A DNA stretch of 64,000 bases from Arthrobacter beigongshangensis (GCF_016820585.1 NZ_JADHDX010000008.1:62001-126000), one strand, 5' to 3'; counted from the first letter of the stretch, positions 17,283 to 26,842 are shown. Program-made: numbers and translations. The notes: generated from the letters alone by a model not told the origin.

Positions 17283-18554
17283 TTAATGACTGATGATAAA
17301 CTGTTCAAACTTTTTCCGCTCAGAAAGGTCCATTTCAACCGTCATCAACGTGCCGTCTTCCTCGTACTCCGCGCTCTTCACATTTGCCCTATCATTTAAA
17401 TAGGACACGATATCACCGCGATCAAATGGAATGAGCAATTTACACGTAATGTATTGGCCAAAAATCTTTTTCTTAATTAATTCTACGAGTTCGTCCAGCC
17501 CTTGTCCTTCTTTCGCAGACAGCCAGACGCTATCATCGCTCACTTTTGGATAGCGGATACCCGCAAGATCCGCCTTATTATAAATATTCAGCGTCTCCAC
17601 ATTTTCTACCCCTACAGCGTGTAACGTATCATTCGTCACTTCCATCATATAGCTATGCTCGGTATTCGACACATCGACAACATGTAGAAGAAGATCCGCA
17701 TCTCGCGCTTCCTCCAATGTCGAGCGGAATGCTTTGACGAGATGAGTGGGGAGCCTAGACACAAAACCAACCGTATCTGTTAATATGAATTGCTTATTAT
17801 CAATCAATTTTACATTGCGGACGGATGTATCGAGTGTCGCAAATAACATATCCTCTTCATAGACTTGCTTTGCATTTTCGGCATCCATCTTCATTAGCAA
17901 TTTGTTCATCAATGTCGACTTGCCCGCATTCGTATACCCTACAATCGACACAACGGGCGTACCACTTTTCTTACGTTGCTTACGCTGTGTATCACGCTGA
18001 TCCTTGACATGGTCCAGGTCACGACGTAGTTTAGCAATCTGGTCTTCAATTTTCCGTCGGTCGAGTTCAAGCTTCGTTTCCCCAGCACCCTTATTCTGGA
18101 GTCCCCCGCCTGTACCTCCCCCTTGTCGTCCGAGTGAAGCACGTAAACCGACAAGGCGTGGCAGCATATATTGCAACTGCGCCAGTTCAACTTGCATCCG
18201 AGATTCACTTGTTCTAGCACGCCTCGCAAATATATCCAAGATCAGCATTGTTCGATCAATGACCTTACACTGCAGTTCCTGCTCCATATTTCGAATTTGA
18301 GACGGTGACAATTCATCGTTAAAAATCACTAGATTAGCATCTAATTCTTCATAGAAATGGCGAATTTCTTCAATTTTTCCTTTACCAACATAATGAGAGG
18401 GATGGCGACGTTCTAAATTCTGCGTCACTTCACCGACCACCTCGACAGCAATCGCTTCCGCTAAATTTTTCAATTCTTCCATTGCATAGGCAAAATGCTC
18501 ATCTTTTTGCTCATGCACGCCGACAAGCACCGCGCGTTCCACTAACACTTCCAT
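17283..18554 (-). CDS. hflX: Ribosome-associated GTPase HflX
   Basis: A 423-residue GTPase that splits or rescues ribosomes under stress. The N-terminal HflX domain contains SHYVGKGKIEEI and the glycine-rich linker GGGTGGGLQNKGAGETKLE. The G domain has GYTNAGKST (near 205), DTVGFV and NKAD. A longer frame adds 22 residues; the start at 18554 has a GAGGGG site and the usual N-terminus. It is followed by the shared terminator with the ABC exporter. Confidence 0.95.
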   Translation of the reverse strand: MEVLVERAVLVGVHEQKDEHFAYAMEELKNLAEAIAVEVVGEVTQNLERRHPSHYVGKGKIEEIRHFYEELDANLVIFNDELSPSQIRNMEQELQCKVIDRTMLILDIFARRARTSESRMQVELAQLQYMLPRLVGLRASLGRQGGGTGGGLQNKGAGETKLELDRRKIEDQIAKLRRDLDHVKDQRDTQRKQRKKSGTPVVSIVGYTNAGKSTLMNKLLMKMDAENAKQVYEEDMLFATLDTSVRNVKLIDNKQFILTDTVGFVSRLPTHLVKAFRSTLEEARDADLLLHVVDVSNTEHSYMMEVTNDTLHAVGVENVETLNIYNKADLAGIRYPKVSDDSVWLSAKEGQGLDELVELIKKKIFGQYITCKLLIPFDRGDIVSYLNDRANVKSAEYEEDGTLMTVEMDLSERKKFEQFIISH

Positions 18555-18637
18555 CCAACGACCCCTCTCCAGCCTTACCATAGGTCTATTTATCTTACCA
18601 TATGTAGATTCACGCACCAATTAGGGCGGTTTCTCTT

Positions 18638-19321
18638 CTAGTCAGCCTGCCCAATGACAACATCCGTCAATCTATCCATGCCTCCTTCATGCTCCACAAA
18701 TTTCAACACAACATTCGATAAAGCGATATCATTGGCGTCACCCACTTTTTGTGACAATAAAATCGCCCATTCCGCCGTTTCACGTAGCGGATCCTCGACA
18801 CTAAAAACGCATTCCTTAATTTCCAGTTGTTCATTAGCCGCTGAAATTGTCCCCTCTTCACGTAGCTTAGCAAAACGAATGTCCTCCGCGTCCTCCCACT
18901 CAATAAAAAAGGGATACGGCAATTCATTCGATACGGGTTGATCGACAAACAGCATCTTCCACTTTCGCAATTGCCCCGTAGCCGTTCTTCGTTCTGCATT
19001 GAGCACACCAGACGTGCGGAATCCTTTATTCTCAATCTCATCTTTAAATTGCTCAATTCCATCAATCGATAGACAAATCGTTCCCCAGCCTTCACCATCT
19101 TTTAGGTCATGTAGCAGCAACCTCGTAAGTGGATGGTCCACCGTGCCCGCAATATCCGGCCGTTCAACAGCCAACCATTCAATATAAGCATTTTTCACGT
19201 ACATCAATGCATTATGCGTTCCCCATTGCTCGTGACGACCACCCACAACAGCATGCTGCTGTTCCGCAACCCACTCATCTGGTGTTCGACTTGTGAAATA
19301 GACAACATGATCCAGTTTCAT
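18638..19321 (-). CDS. VOC superfamily, glyoxalase-like protein
   Basis: A 227-residue protein starting MKLDHVVYFT, the first strand of a vicinal-oxygen-chelate module, with GGRHEQWGTHNAL and YIEWLAVE following. The layout (one VOC module plus a second half) resembles the Glyoxalase_3 group. Substrate and reaction are unknown. Start at 19321 behind GGAGG; the longer frame upstream overlaps the putP terminator and is unlikely. Confidence 0.75.
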   Translation of the reverse strand: MKLDHVVYFTSRTPDEWVAEQQHAVVGGRHEQWGTHNALMYVKNAYIEWLAVERPDIAGTVDHPLTRLLLHDLKDGEGWGTICLSIDGIEQFKDEIENKGFRTSGVLNAERRTATGQLRKWKMLFVDQPVSNELPYPFFIEWEDAEDIRFAKLREEGTISAANEQLEIKECVFSVEDPLRETAEWAILLSQKVGDANDIALSNVVLKFVEHEGGMDRLTDVVIGQAD

Positions 19322-19351
19322 AAGTGCAATTCCTCCTTTTGAAGTAGAAGA

Positions 19352-19379
19352 AAAGCCTGCAGTATGCACCACAGGCTTT
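19352..19379 (-). terminator. Terminator of putP
   Basis: Stem AAAGCCTG / CAGGCTTT with a 12-base loop, followed by TTCTTCT on the minus strand, just after the putP stop. Confidence 0.6.
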
Positions 19380-19384
19380 CCATC

Positions 19385-20869
19385 TTACTTATCTTCGCTA
19401 AGAATTTTCAGTGCTTCATCAAACTCTTTGTCGATTTCATTATTTTTCTTATAAGTCATATTACTTACAAGAACCGCAACAATGAGACAGAGTATGAAAC
19501 CAGGGATAATTTCATAAAGAGTGCCAGTAAGCGCCTCGATATTACCCCAAATCATAACTGTAACGGCACCCGTAATCATACCCCATAGCGCGCCTTTTGT
19601 TGTCAGCTTGCGCCAGTAAAGAGATAGCAGAATGATTGGTCCGAATGAAGCACCAAACCCTGCCCAAGCAAATGATACGATACTCAAAATGGACTCGTTA
19701 TTCGGCCAAGCAAGTACGATTGCAATTAACGAAACAATCAGGACAGACATTCTTCCTAAGAAGACGTAATGCTTATCTGTCGCATCTTTCTTCATAAACG
19801 TTTTGTACAAGTCTTCAACAAGCGCTGAAGACGATACAATCAATTGTGAAGAAATCGTACTCATAACCGCTGCAAGAACAGCTGCAAGCATGATACCTGC
19901 GATAAATGGATGGAAAATAATTTGTCCAAGAACGATAAATACCGTTTCATTATCTACCAGTGTTGCATTCGTATTTTGCTGGTAGTAAGCAATCCCTACA
20001 AGTGCCGTCGCAACTGCACCGAATAAACTTAAAAACATCCAGCCAATTCCGATACGACGTGCTTTTTTCGCTTCTTTATGTGAACTTATTGCCATGAAGC
20101 GGACGATGATATGCGGCTGGCCAAAATAACCCAATCCCCAAGCAGCCGCCGACAAGATTCCTAAGAACGAAGCCCCCGATACAAAATTCAATAATTGTGG
20201 ATCAACAGCACGGATACTTGCTGCCGTTTCTCCAAATCCACCTGTAATGAAAACGCCTACAATTGGAACAAGAAGAAGAGCTAAGAACATAATAACCCCT
20301 TGCACAACATCCGTATAACTAACCGCCAAAAACCCGCCAAATAATGTATAGAAAATAACGACACCAGCAACAATTAATAAACCTAGATGATAATCCAAGC
20401 CGAATGAGCTAAGGAAGAACTTACCCCCTGCTACCATTCCTGAAGAGACGTAAAACGTAAAGAAAATAAGAATGATAATTCCTGAAGCAATCCGTAACAG
20501 ACGTGATTTGTCCTTTAATCGACTTTCCAAGTAACTTGGAATCGTAATGGAATCACTTGATACTTGTGTATAGACCCGAAGTCGTGGTGCAACAAATACC
20601 CAGTTCAAGTACGCACCGATTGTTAATCCGATAGCGATCCAAGCCTCTACCAATCCATTGAGATAGATTGCACCTGGCAATCCCATCAGCAACCAGCCCG
20701 ACATGTCAGCAGCACCGGCACTGAGAGCGGTTACAGCTGGCCCGAGCGCTCGCCCACCAAGCATATAATCCGTTAGATTAGACGTGCGCTTGAATGCGTA
20801 CCAACCGATAAAAATCATTGCCCCCATGTACAAAATAATAGAAATTAGCTGATACATTTCATTTGACAA
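19385..20869 (-). CDS. putP: Sodium/proline symporter
   Basis: A 494-residue sodium:solute symporter with about 13 membrane segments, very close to PutP/OpuE. Signature stretches are LGGRALGPAVTALSAGAADMS (residues 37-57), GLTIGAYLNW and GLGYFGQPHIIVRFMA. It takes up proline for nutrition or osmoprotection. The charged C-terminal tail lies in the cytoplasm. It is single; no proline-catabolic genes sit beside it, which slightly favours an osmoprotective role. Confidence 0.93.
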   Translation of the reverse strand: MSNEMYQLISIILYMGAMIFIGWYAFKRTSNLTDYMLGGRALGPAVTALSAGAADMSGWLLMGLPGAIYLNGLVEAWIAIGLTIGAYLNWVFVAPRLRVYTQVSSDSITIPSYLESRLKDKSRLLRIASGIIILIFFTFYVSSGMVAGGKFFLSSFGLDYHLGLLIVAGVVIFYTLFGGFLAVSYTDVVQGVIMFLALLLVPIVGVFITGGFGETAASIRAVDPQLLNFVSGASFLGILSAAAWGLGYFGQPHIIVRFMAISSHKEAKKARRIGIGWMFLSLFGAVATALVGIAYYQQNTNATLVDNETVFIVLGQIIFHPFIAGIMLAAVLAAVMSTISSQLIVSSSALVEDLYKTFMKKDATDKHYVFLGRMSVLIVSLIAIVLAWPNNESILSIVSFAWAGFGASFGPIILLSLYWRKLTTKGALWGMITGAVTVMIWGNIEALTGTLYEIIPGFILCLIVAVLVSNMTYKKNNEIDKEFDEALKILSEDK

Positions 20870-21181
20870 TTATAATTCCCCCTTTCAAAAGTTATATTCA
20901 TCATACCATTTCCTTAAGAACATTAAGATAGTTATTTTAAAATTTATCCTAAAACAATATTTGCCAAGCAATGTGAGACAAATTCATAGTGTTTTCGTGT
21001 CATTCCCCGGGAAATAATTAGGTTTCGACACAGATTTTTCAGATGGAAAGAGATGTGTTTTTATAATCGAATAATCACTTTTAGGTTTAACATTCTTTTT
21101 TTCGGGAATCGTCATGATAAGGTGACGGCACATGCATCTAACATCATAGAAACAGCCACCGGAATAACTCCCATTTCATAT
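20870..21181. other. Gene-free gap between putP and yerD
   Basis: About 310 bases without a supported gene. It must hold the putP promoter; possible -10 boxes (GGTATGATG) are visible on the minus strand but no convincing -35 was found. No repeat or structured element stands out. Confidence 0.5.
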
Positions 21182-21227
21182 AGAAAAAGTGCATTTCTTG
21201 TGGTCAGGCAAGAGATGTGCTTTTTCT
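21182..21227. terminator. Terminator of yerD, symmetric
   Basis: A 17-pair stem (AGAAAAAGTGCATTTCTTG / CAAGAGATGTGCTTTTTCT, one mismatch and one wobble) with T-rich ends on both strands, downstream of yerD. Confidence 0.75.
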
Positions 21228-21255
21228 CATTTGTTCATTCTGTATCGGAACCAAT

Positions 21256-22803
21256 CTATTCCATCGGAAAAACCCTTCCCCGTGCATCTTTATAAACAAC
21301 ATGCTGGCGGTCAAACTTTGTCGGTGAATCAAGGCCAGCTGCTGCTGCAATTCGAAATAGTCCCTCTCGCATTGTCAAAATATAATTGGTCACACGATAT
21401 TTCTTTTCTTCTACAACAAGTGCTTGTTGCAGTTTTTTATCTGTCGTTGCAACACCGGTTGGACATTCATTCGTATGGCATTTATGCGCCATAATGCAAC
21501 CGACAGATATCATAAAGCCACGGGCAACCTGGACAAGGTCCGCCCCCATCGATAGGGCGATTGCTGCGCGATCGGGTGTTGTAATCTTACCCGATGCGAT
21601 AATTTTAACGCTATCGCGCACCTCGTATTTTTTCAAGGCATCGTCAAGGAGAATGAGTGATGACCGAAGCGGCAAACCAACACTGTCCGCTAAATCCTGA
21701 TACGTTGCTCCCGAGCCGCCCTCCCCACCATCTAATGATATGAAGTCCGGTCCCATACCTGTTTCATGCATGAATGATGCGAGCTCTTCGGCATCCTGCT
21801 TACTGCCAATGACAATCTTCATACCGACTGGCTTACCAGAATGCTGTCGAATCTTTTCGATAAAATCAAATAAAGTCGGATAGTCATCGAACTGGTGAAA
21901 ACGGTTTGGACTGTTGATCGTCGTGTAAGGTACAACATTGCGAATCGCCGCAATTTCTTCCGTCACTTTTTCCCCTTCGACATGCCCACCGCGCATTTTC
22001 GCCCCTTGCGCTAACTTAATTTCAAATGCTTTGACCTGTGGAATTTCGGCTTTTTCACGTAGCCGCTCCCAACTGAACTCGCCGTCCTCTGTTCGGAATC
22101 CGAATAAGCCAGAACCAATTTGCGCAATGATATCCGCCCCACCTGCTAAATGATGTTGAGAAAGGCCACCCTCACCCGTATTCATCCAAGCACCTTTCGC
22201 CATGCCAATCCCCTTCGATAATGCGGTAATTGCATTTTCCCCAAGTGCCCCGTAGCTCATCGCAGATTGCCCAAGCATACTGCGCACATGGAAAGGTTGC
22301 TGACAATTCGGTCCAATAATAATCGCATCCTCTTCAGGCAACAGCCAAGGCAACGCCGGTAGCTCCTCACGATGCTCTTTCCGAGAAAATAAATAATCAC
22401 CGTCGACCACATAGCGCATCGTATCCACAAGTCCATCATTGTCCACTCGCATTTCCTCATTTTGTTTCGTGAACATCGCATTGCGGATAAAATAGCCAGC
22501 CTCATTGAAATCCCGCTTCGAGCCAAAACCAATGATACTGTTCAAATATTTCCCCGGCATGACCATGTGCAAATATTCCTCACGGTTGAACGGTTCTCCG
22601 TCATTGTCATCGTCGAATAAGTATTGACGTAGCTCCGGTCCGGTTTTCTCCAACATATAACGCATCCGTCCTAAAATCGGATAGTTCCGCAAAATCGCGT
22701 GTTGCCTTTGCCTTCTATCATAAAAGTAAAGAAAAAGGATAATCGCAATCGGTACAATAATGAGCAACAATGTCGTAATTGAAATACTCTCTATCCAAAA
22801 CAT
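21256..22803 (-). CDS. yerD: FMN-binding glutamate synthase family protein, YerD-like
   Basis: A 515-residue protein with one N-terminal membrane helix (residues 5-27) followed by a glutamate synthase FMN/Fe-S domain. Visible are MSYGALGENAITALSKG, GGHVEGEKV, SLDGGEGGSGA (FMN binding) and CIMAHKCHTNECPTG, the three-cysteine cluster motif near residue 440. It lacks the glutaminase domain of true GltB, so it is not a complete glutamate synthase. The physiological substrate is unknown. Confidence 0.88.
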   Translation of the reverse strand: MFWIESISITTLLLIIVPIAIILFLYFYDRRQRQHAILRNYPILGRMRYMLEKTGPELRQYLFDDDNDGEPFNREEYLHMVMPGKYLNSIIGFGSKRDFNEAGYFIRNAMFTKQNEEMRVDNDGLVDTMRYVVDGDYLFSRKEHREELPALPWLLPEEDAIIIGPNCQQPFHVRSMLGQSAMSYGALGENAITALSKGIGMAKGAWMNTGEGGLSQHHLAGGADIIAQIGSGLFGFRTEDGEFSWERLREKAEIPQVKAFEIKLAQGAKMRGGHVEGEKVTEEIAAIRNVVPYTTINSPNRFHQFDDYPTLFDFIEKIRQHSGKPVGMKIVIGSKQDAEELASFMHETGMGPDFISLDGGEGGSGATYQDLADSVGLPLRSSLILLDDALKKYEVRDSVKIIASGKITTPDRAAIALSMGADLVQVARGFMISVGCIMAHKCHTNECPTGVATTDKKLQQALVVEEKKYRVTNYILTMREGLFRIAAAAGLDSPTKFDRQHVVYKDARGRVFPME

Positions 22804-22891
22804 ATCTCCACCCCTTCTCCAAGCGTTAATAAGTGTTTACCACTAATGAAATCTGTTAATCTTATTCTACAGAACTTTTTGGAGGGATTCC

Positions 22892-23623
22892 ATGGTCATC
22901 GAATTATTAACCGCACACGCATCCGTACGAAAGTATAAAGACAGTCCACTATCTAAAGAAAATGTAGCCGAACTTGTTCGTGCAGGGCAACATGCCGCAA
23001 GCTCTAATTTTGTCCAAGCATATTCCGTTATCCATGTGACAGATGCTGACAAACGAGCGAAACTGGCCGAACTTGCAAAAAATCCACAACAAATTTTAAC
23101 AGCAGGTGCTGTACTTGTTTTCTGTATGGATTTTCATCGCATCCAACAAGGAGCAAGTTTACTTGGAAAAGAGATCGACTTTTCACATGCAGAAAGTCTA
23201 CTTGTCGGCGTGACAGATGTTGCTTTATTTGCCCAGAACGTCGCGATTGCAGCAGAGTCACAAGGATACGGCATTTGCTATATCGGCGGCGTGCGTAATG
23301 CACCCGAAGAAATAAGCACACTGTTCAACCTACCCACAGGCGTTGCACCAATGTTTGCTATGACAATCGGTGTTCCAGACGAGGCCAATGAAGTGAAACC
23401 GAGATTGCCGATAGAAGCCATCCTCCATGAAAATAACTATGATGCCAACAAATACGAAGACGTCATTCCAATCTATGATGAAATCATGAACGACTATTAC
23501 TTAAGCCGCGGATCAAACCGAAAAGATGCCGCCTGGTCTGACGCTATGGCAACGTTTTTAGGCTCACCAAAACGGACATATATGAAAGCATTTTTGGATA
23601 AGCAAGGATTTGAATTTAACTAG
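22892..23623 (+). CDS. NADPH-dependent nitroreductase/flavin reductase (NfsA/NfrA family)
   Basis: A 243-residue FMN enzyme that reduces nitroaromatics, quinones or free flavin with NAD(P)H. It shows the N-terminal HASVRKYKDSPLS, AGQHAASSNFVQ for FMN phosphate binding, and GYGICYIGGVRNAPEEI near residue 130-146. Length and order match oxygen-insensitive group A nitroreductases. GGAGGG precedes the ATG. The next gene follows 11 bases later, so the two are probably co-transcribed. Confidence 0.9.
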   Translation: MVIELLTAHASVRKYKDSPLSKENVAELVRAGQHAASSNFVQAYSVIHVTDADKRAKLAELAKNPQQILTAGAVLVFCMDFHRIQQGASLLGKEIDFSHAESLLVGVTDVALFAQNVAIAAESQGYGICYIGGVRNAPEEISTLFNLPTGVAPMFAMTIGVPDEANEVKPRLPIEAILHENNYDANKYEDVIPIYDEIMNDYYLSRGSNRKDAAWSDAMATFLGSPKRTYMKAFLDKQGFEFN

Positions 23624-23634
23624 GAGAGATGAAC

Positions 23635-24798
23635 ATGCAATTTGAAGAATTACTAAAGGAACTCACACGTCGGATAACAGATGGATCTTTCATCAACGCA
23701 ACCATCAGCCAGCCCCGAACAAAGACAGACGAAGTGAAACGGGTAAAAGTGAAGCCTGTGGAGATAAAAGGACAGCTGCATATCCAATTTGAATATCAGC
23801 ATGAACGCATTTTAAAGCACGAAAATGTTACACCCGATGAATTACAGGATCACTTACAACAACTGCTTGAGCGCTTCAAACAGCTCCACGCCGAATTTTC
23901 AGATGAAAAAATCCATGTCCAACTATCTAAAAAGTTCAAGGTGATGTGGAAATCGGACAAAGTAAACTCCGGAAAAGTGGCTGATCTTTCCCACAACCGG
24001 AAGAAAAATTATTTATTAGATGAAAACACGCCGTATCCATTTCTTGTACGCCTCGGTGTTCAAACACCAGACGGCAAAGTAAAAAAGCAAAAGCACGACA
24101 AATTCAGGCAAATTAATCGCTTCGTTGAATTCATTGACGACTCACTTGCCCACTTGCCAAAAGACCGCACCGTGCGGATTCTTGACTTTGGCTCAGGGAA
24201 ATCCTATTTGACGTTCGCACTGTATCATTACTTACGCATCGAAAAAGGACTCGATATTAAGGTAACTGGCCTTGATTTGAAAAAAGAAGTGATTGAGGAG
24301 TGTAGCCGCATTGCGCAAGATCTTGGCTACGATGATTTGGAGTTTCTTGTCGGTGATATTAACGACTACAACGACGAAACGTCTGTCGATATGGTCGTTA
24401 CTTTACATGCGTGTGATGTCGCGACAGATATGGCGCTTGCTCGGGCAGTGAAATGGGGGGCAAAAGTCATCTTGAGTGTTCCTTGCTGTCAGCATGAACT
24501 GTTCTCACAAATCAATTCCCCCGCGCTCGACATCATGCTCCAGCACGGGCTCATCAAAGAACGATTCGCCGCACTTGCAACTGACTCTATCCGTGCCGAA
24601 CTATTGTCACTCGTCGGCTACGAGGCGCAACTGCTAGAATTCATTGATATGGAGCATACGCCGAAGAACGTCTTAATACGAGCCTACCTTACAGGTCGCA
24701 AGCCATCTGCCGATGACTTTACACGCTACCATGCATTCAAAAACCTGTTAAACGCTGAGCCATTTTTGGAAAATGAATTACGGGATTTATTAATTTAA
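23635..24798 (+). CDS. Class I SAM-dependent methyltransferase (Methyltransf_32-like)
   Basis: A 387-residue protein with an N-terminal substrate-binding region and a Rossmann methyltransferase core. Motif I is ILDFGSGKSYLTFALYHYL near residue 180-198, followed by VTGLDLKKEVI, and VTLHACDVATDMAL then VPCCQHEL. This layout resembles the PF13679 group, which includes RNA- or protein-modifying enzymes. The second ATG (23635) is preferred because GGAG lies eight bases upstream. A terminator follows. Confidence 0.8.
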   Translation: MQFEELLKELTRRITDGSFINATISQPRTKTDEVKRVKVKPVEIKGQLHIQFEYQHERILKHENVTPDELQDHLQQLLERFKQLHAEFSDEKIHVQLSKKFKVMWKSDKVNSGKVADLSHNRKKNYLLDENTPYPFLVRLGVQTPDGKVKKQKHDKFRQINRFVEFIDDSLAHLPKDRTVRILDFGSGKSYLTFALYHYLRIEKGLDIKVTGLDLKKEVIEECSRIAQDLGYDDLEFLVGDINDYNDETSVDMVVTLHACDVATDMALARAVKWGAKVILSVPCCQHELFSQINSPALDIMLQHGLIKERFAALATDSIRAELLSLVGYEAQLLEFIDMEHTPKNVLIRAYLTGRKPSADDFTRYHAFKNLLNAEPFLENELRDLLI

Positions 24799-24806
24799 TA
24801 AGCAAA

Positions 24807-24847
24807 CCCCTCCCCATTTATACGATACAAATGAGGAGGGGATTTTT
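24807..24847 (+). terminator. Terminator after the methyltransferase gene
   Basis: Stem CCCCTCCCCATTT / AAATGAGGAGGGG with an eight-base loop and ATTTTT. Confidence 0.85.
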
Positions 24848-24849
24848 CA

Positions 24850-25160
24850 ACTTAATTCAGCAAATATGTTTGTGCCGAAAGCGAAGCGTCAGCTACAGAA
24901 GTTCCCCACTTCTATAAATGTTTGGATGAATGCTAGCTATATCTTCAAATTCAGCGGGGTCCAACCCCTTGCTGAATAGTAGAACTCAGACTAAAACCGC
25001 CGCGTCCTGCGGCAACATCTGAGTAACCAACATCCTGTTGGCCCAAGCCTCCAAGGAAGGATGCAGTTCAACCCTTCCCCGATGTCACAGATTTTGAAGG
25101 GAGTTAATTGAGCAAGCTCAATTCAAAATCCGGACACAATCACGCCGAGGCGTGATTGAT
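24850..25160 (+). repeat. Dispersed structured repeat, copy 1 (longest), with IS200/IS605-like part
   Basis: A gene-free stretch made of serial hairpins: TTCAGC.GGGT/ACCC..GCTGAA, ACTCAGA/TCTGAGT enclosing CCGC/GCGG, CCAACA/TGTTGG, GGAAGG/CCTTCC, and a final CAATCACGC/GCGTGATTG. It shares its beginning (TTCAGCAAATA, GAAGCGTC.GCTACAGAAG) and its end (CTTCCCCGATnTCACAGATTTTGAA, then CGTGATT..GAT) with the copy at 43180, and its end with the reverse copy at 39932. The middle part resembles the 3-prime end of IS605-type elements. No transposase gene is present. Confidence 0.75.
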
Positions 25161-25166
25161 CTTACC

Positions 25167-25463
25167 TTAGTAGTCATCACTATACCTCGCTAAATAGGGG
25201 AATATCAGTAGTAAGGGAATTGTTAGCAAAAGGAGCATAACTATCAATGAAAGAATCGGCGGATTGTAAGTATTCACCACATACAATCCAAGCGGAGTCA
25301 TAGGTACTACAATTAAAACAAATAGGAACCTCGAAGCAACTAGCACCTTATGTTTTGTGCCACATTGCCTACATGTAATTGGTCTGTACGCTAGCCAAAG
25401 AGATTTGTTGATCTCACTCCATGTAAATGAAGCATTGCAGTGATCACATTTTTGTAATTTCAT
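25167..25463 (-). CDS. Small membrane protein with paired CxxC motifs (TIGR04104-like)
   Basis: A 98-residue protein. CDHC (residues 6-9) and CRQC (31-34) form a zinc-ribbon-like pair, followed by two membrane helices at about 44-64 and 69-89. This matches the layout of the cxxc_20_cxxc family of unknown function. It lies 20 bases downstream of a lipoprotein gene on the same strand, and its stop codon abuts the structured repeat, whose last hairpin may serve as its terminator. Confidence 0.7.
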   Translation of the reverse strand: MKLQKCDHCNASFTWSEINKSLWLAYRPITCRQCGTKHKVLVASRFLFVLIVVPMTPLGLYVVNTYNPPILSLIVMLLLLTIPLLLIFPYLARYSDDY

Positions 25464-25483
25464 ATGTACTAACCCCTATTCCT

Positions 25484-25978
25484 TTATTCATAATAGCCAT
25501 TCGACTCAGGTAGTTTCTTATACTCGTCTTTTACTATCACAAGGGAATGAACATATTCTTGCAACTCCATAATAGCTTGTGAATCCGGTGTATCACTACA
25601 AAGCAACGCATACCTGATGATATTCAAATCCCCATTAAGCTGAATGATCCATTCCGTTCTCAATTCAGGTTCAGTCGCACATTGTGCATTTTCATCGTCC
25701 TCAAAATCCAGCTTCCCCATTATATCGAGGGCAACCATTTTATTGTAAACGTCCTGCATTTCTTCATCCGTTAACGCTATAGGTGCCTCCACTACGCCAT
25801 CTTCCACCAAGTCCTTTACAACAGTGTCCGTAAAGGTATCGACTTTTTGCCTGCCTTCCACTCCATATTCCACACTGAAATCGAATTCCTCAGGCATTTC
25901 TTTGGGATAGACTATAGAAGAACATGCTGCCAACATCAATACGACCGGCAACAACCATCTCCAACCCTTCACATACAA
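25484..25978 (-). CDS. Lipoprotein of unknown function
   Basis: A secreted lipoprotein of about 164 residues with lipobox LAACS near residue 19. The mature part is acidic and has three cysteines (ENAQC, ALLC and the lipid-modified one), so a disulfide is possible. The best start is TTG at 25978, eight bases from GAGGG; a GTG three codons upstream overlaps that ribosome site. No family was recognised. It precedes the CxxC membrane protein gene. Confidence 0.65.
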   Translation of the reverse strand: MYVKGWRWLLPVVLMLAACSSIVYPKEMPEEFDFSVEYGVEGRQKVDTFTDTVVKDLVEDGVVEAPIALTDEEMQDVYNKMVALDIMGKLDFEDDENAQCATEPELRTEWIIQLNGDLNIIRYALLCSDTPDSQAIMELQEYVHSLVIVKDEYKKLPESNGYYE

Positions 25979-26011
25979 TGAAAACACCCTCGTTTCATTA
26001 GAATTTCTTAT

Positions 26012-26668
26012 TTATTCCAACGTCACGTCCAAAAACACATAGCCATCCCGTTCATGTTGCCCCGAAAATACAACAGGCACACGCTCACTGAAAATAGGAC
26101 CGTCCACAACAACGGTATGAAATTCACCGGATTCACCACACGAATCAATGCCAAGCGCATCCAATTCATCCATCAGCTCTACAGTAAATTTGCGACCAAT
26201 GAAATGTGCAGGCATCATTTTTGTATTAACAACGACAATATAGGCCTCAAATCCCGCTGCCACGAATTCCTCTAATAAGCTACGGCGAGGCTCTAGCCAT
26301 AACGGATGCACCGCTTCCATGGAAACCTTCGCACACGTTTTCTGCACCCAGTGCAAATGGTCTTCAAGATCGATATCTCCGAAAACAGCGTGGTTAATGC
26401 CCAACTCTTTACAGGCGTCCATGGCATCTAAAAACTGTTCTTCGTAGCCACTCCAGCTTGCTCCCCGAATCATTAAAGGCACGCCTAACTTTTCCGCTTG
26501 TGCTTCAACGACTGCAAAAGGTAAGGCATGCGATTTTGACCGCTCTTTATTCTCCTCAAACATTGTCCACAATCGCTTCGGATTGCCCCCTGCTTGCATC
26601 GCCCGATAATACGCCATTGCGGAATCTTTTCCACCACTCCATGACGCTACAAATGATATACCCTTCAT
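26012..26668 (-). CDS. Dph6-type ATP pyrophosphatase (diphthine-ammonia ligase family)
   Basis: A 218-residue PP-loop ATPase. SGGKDS (residues 11-16) binds ATP, and the family stretches ASWSGYEEQFLDAM, FGDIDLEDHL and CGESGEFHTVVVDGP are clear. In eukaryotes and archaea the family amidates diphthine on EF2; bacteria lack diphthamide, so the bacterial substrate is unknown. GGGAG lies upstream of the ATG. Confidence 0.82.
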   Translation of the reverse strand: MKGISFVASWSGGKDSAMAYYRAMQAGGNPKRLWTMFEENKERSKSHALPFAVVEAQAEKLGVPLMIRGASWSGYEEQFLDAMDACKELGINHAVFGDIDLEDHLHWVQKTCAKVSMEAVHPLWLEPRRSLLEEFVAAGFEAYIVVVNTKMMPAHFIGRKFTVELMDELDALGIDSCGESGEFHTVVVDGPIFSERVPVVFSGQHERDGYVFLDVTLE

Positions 26669-26759
26669 GCTACCACTCCCTCTTACTCTTGTATTTATTT
26701 TACCATAGCTTTACGATTATCTTACAAAAAATTCCGTTAACTGTCTGTCTTTCATAAAA

Positions 26760-26786
26760 CCAAACTTTTCACAGCTATGCCCCGTC
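26760..26786 (+). promoter_or_regulatory. Putative ECF-type promoter of sigV
   Basis: An AAAC -35 core, a 17-base spacer and CGTC at -10 lie about 57 bases before sigV. This has the shape of an extracytoplasmic-function sigma promoter, and SigV is known to control its own operon. Confidence 0.4.
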
Positions 26787-26842
26787 AAATAAATGTAACG
26801 TGCTCGCGACATGTTGGAAATTGGAGAAGGTGATCTTTTGTC

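Noticed and set aside
24850..25160. Intact insertion sequence
   Set aside because: No transposase or tnpB reading frame exists in the stretch; only end-like structures are seen.
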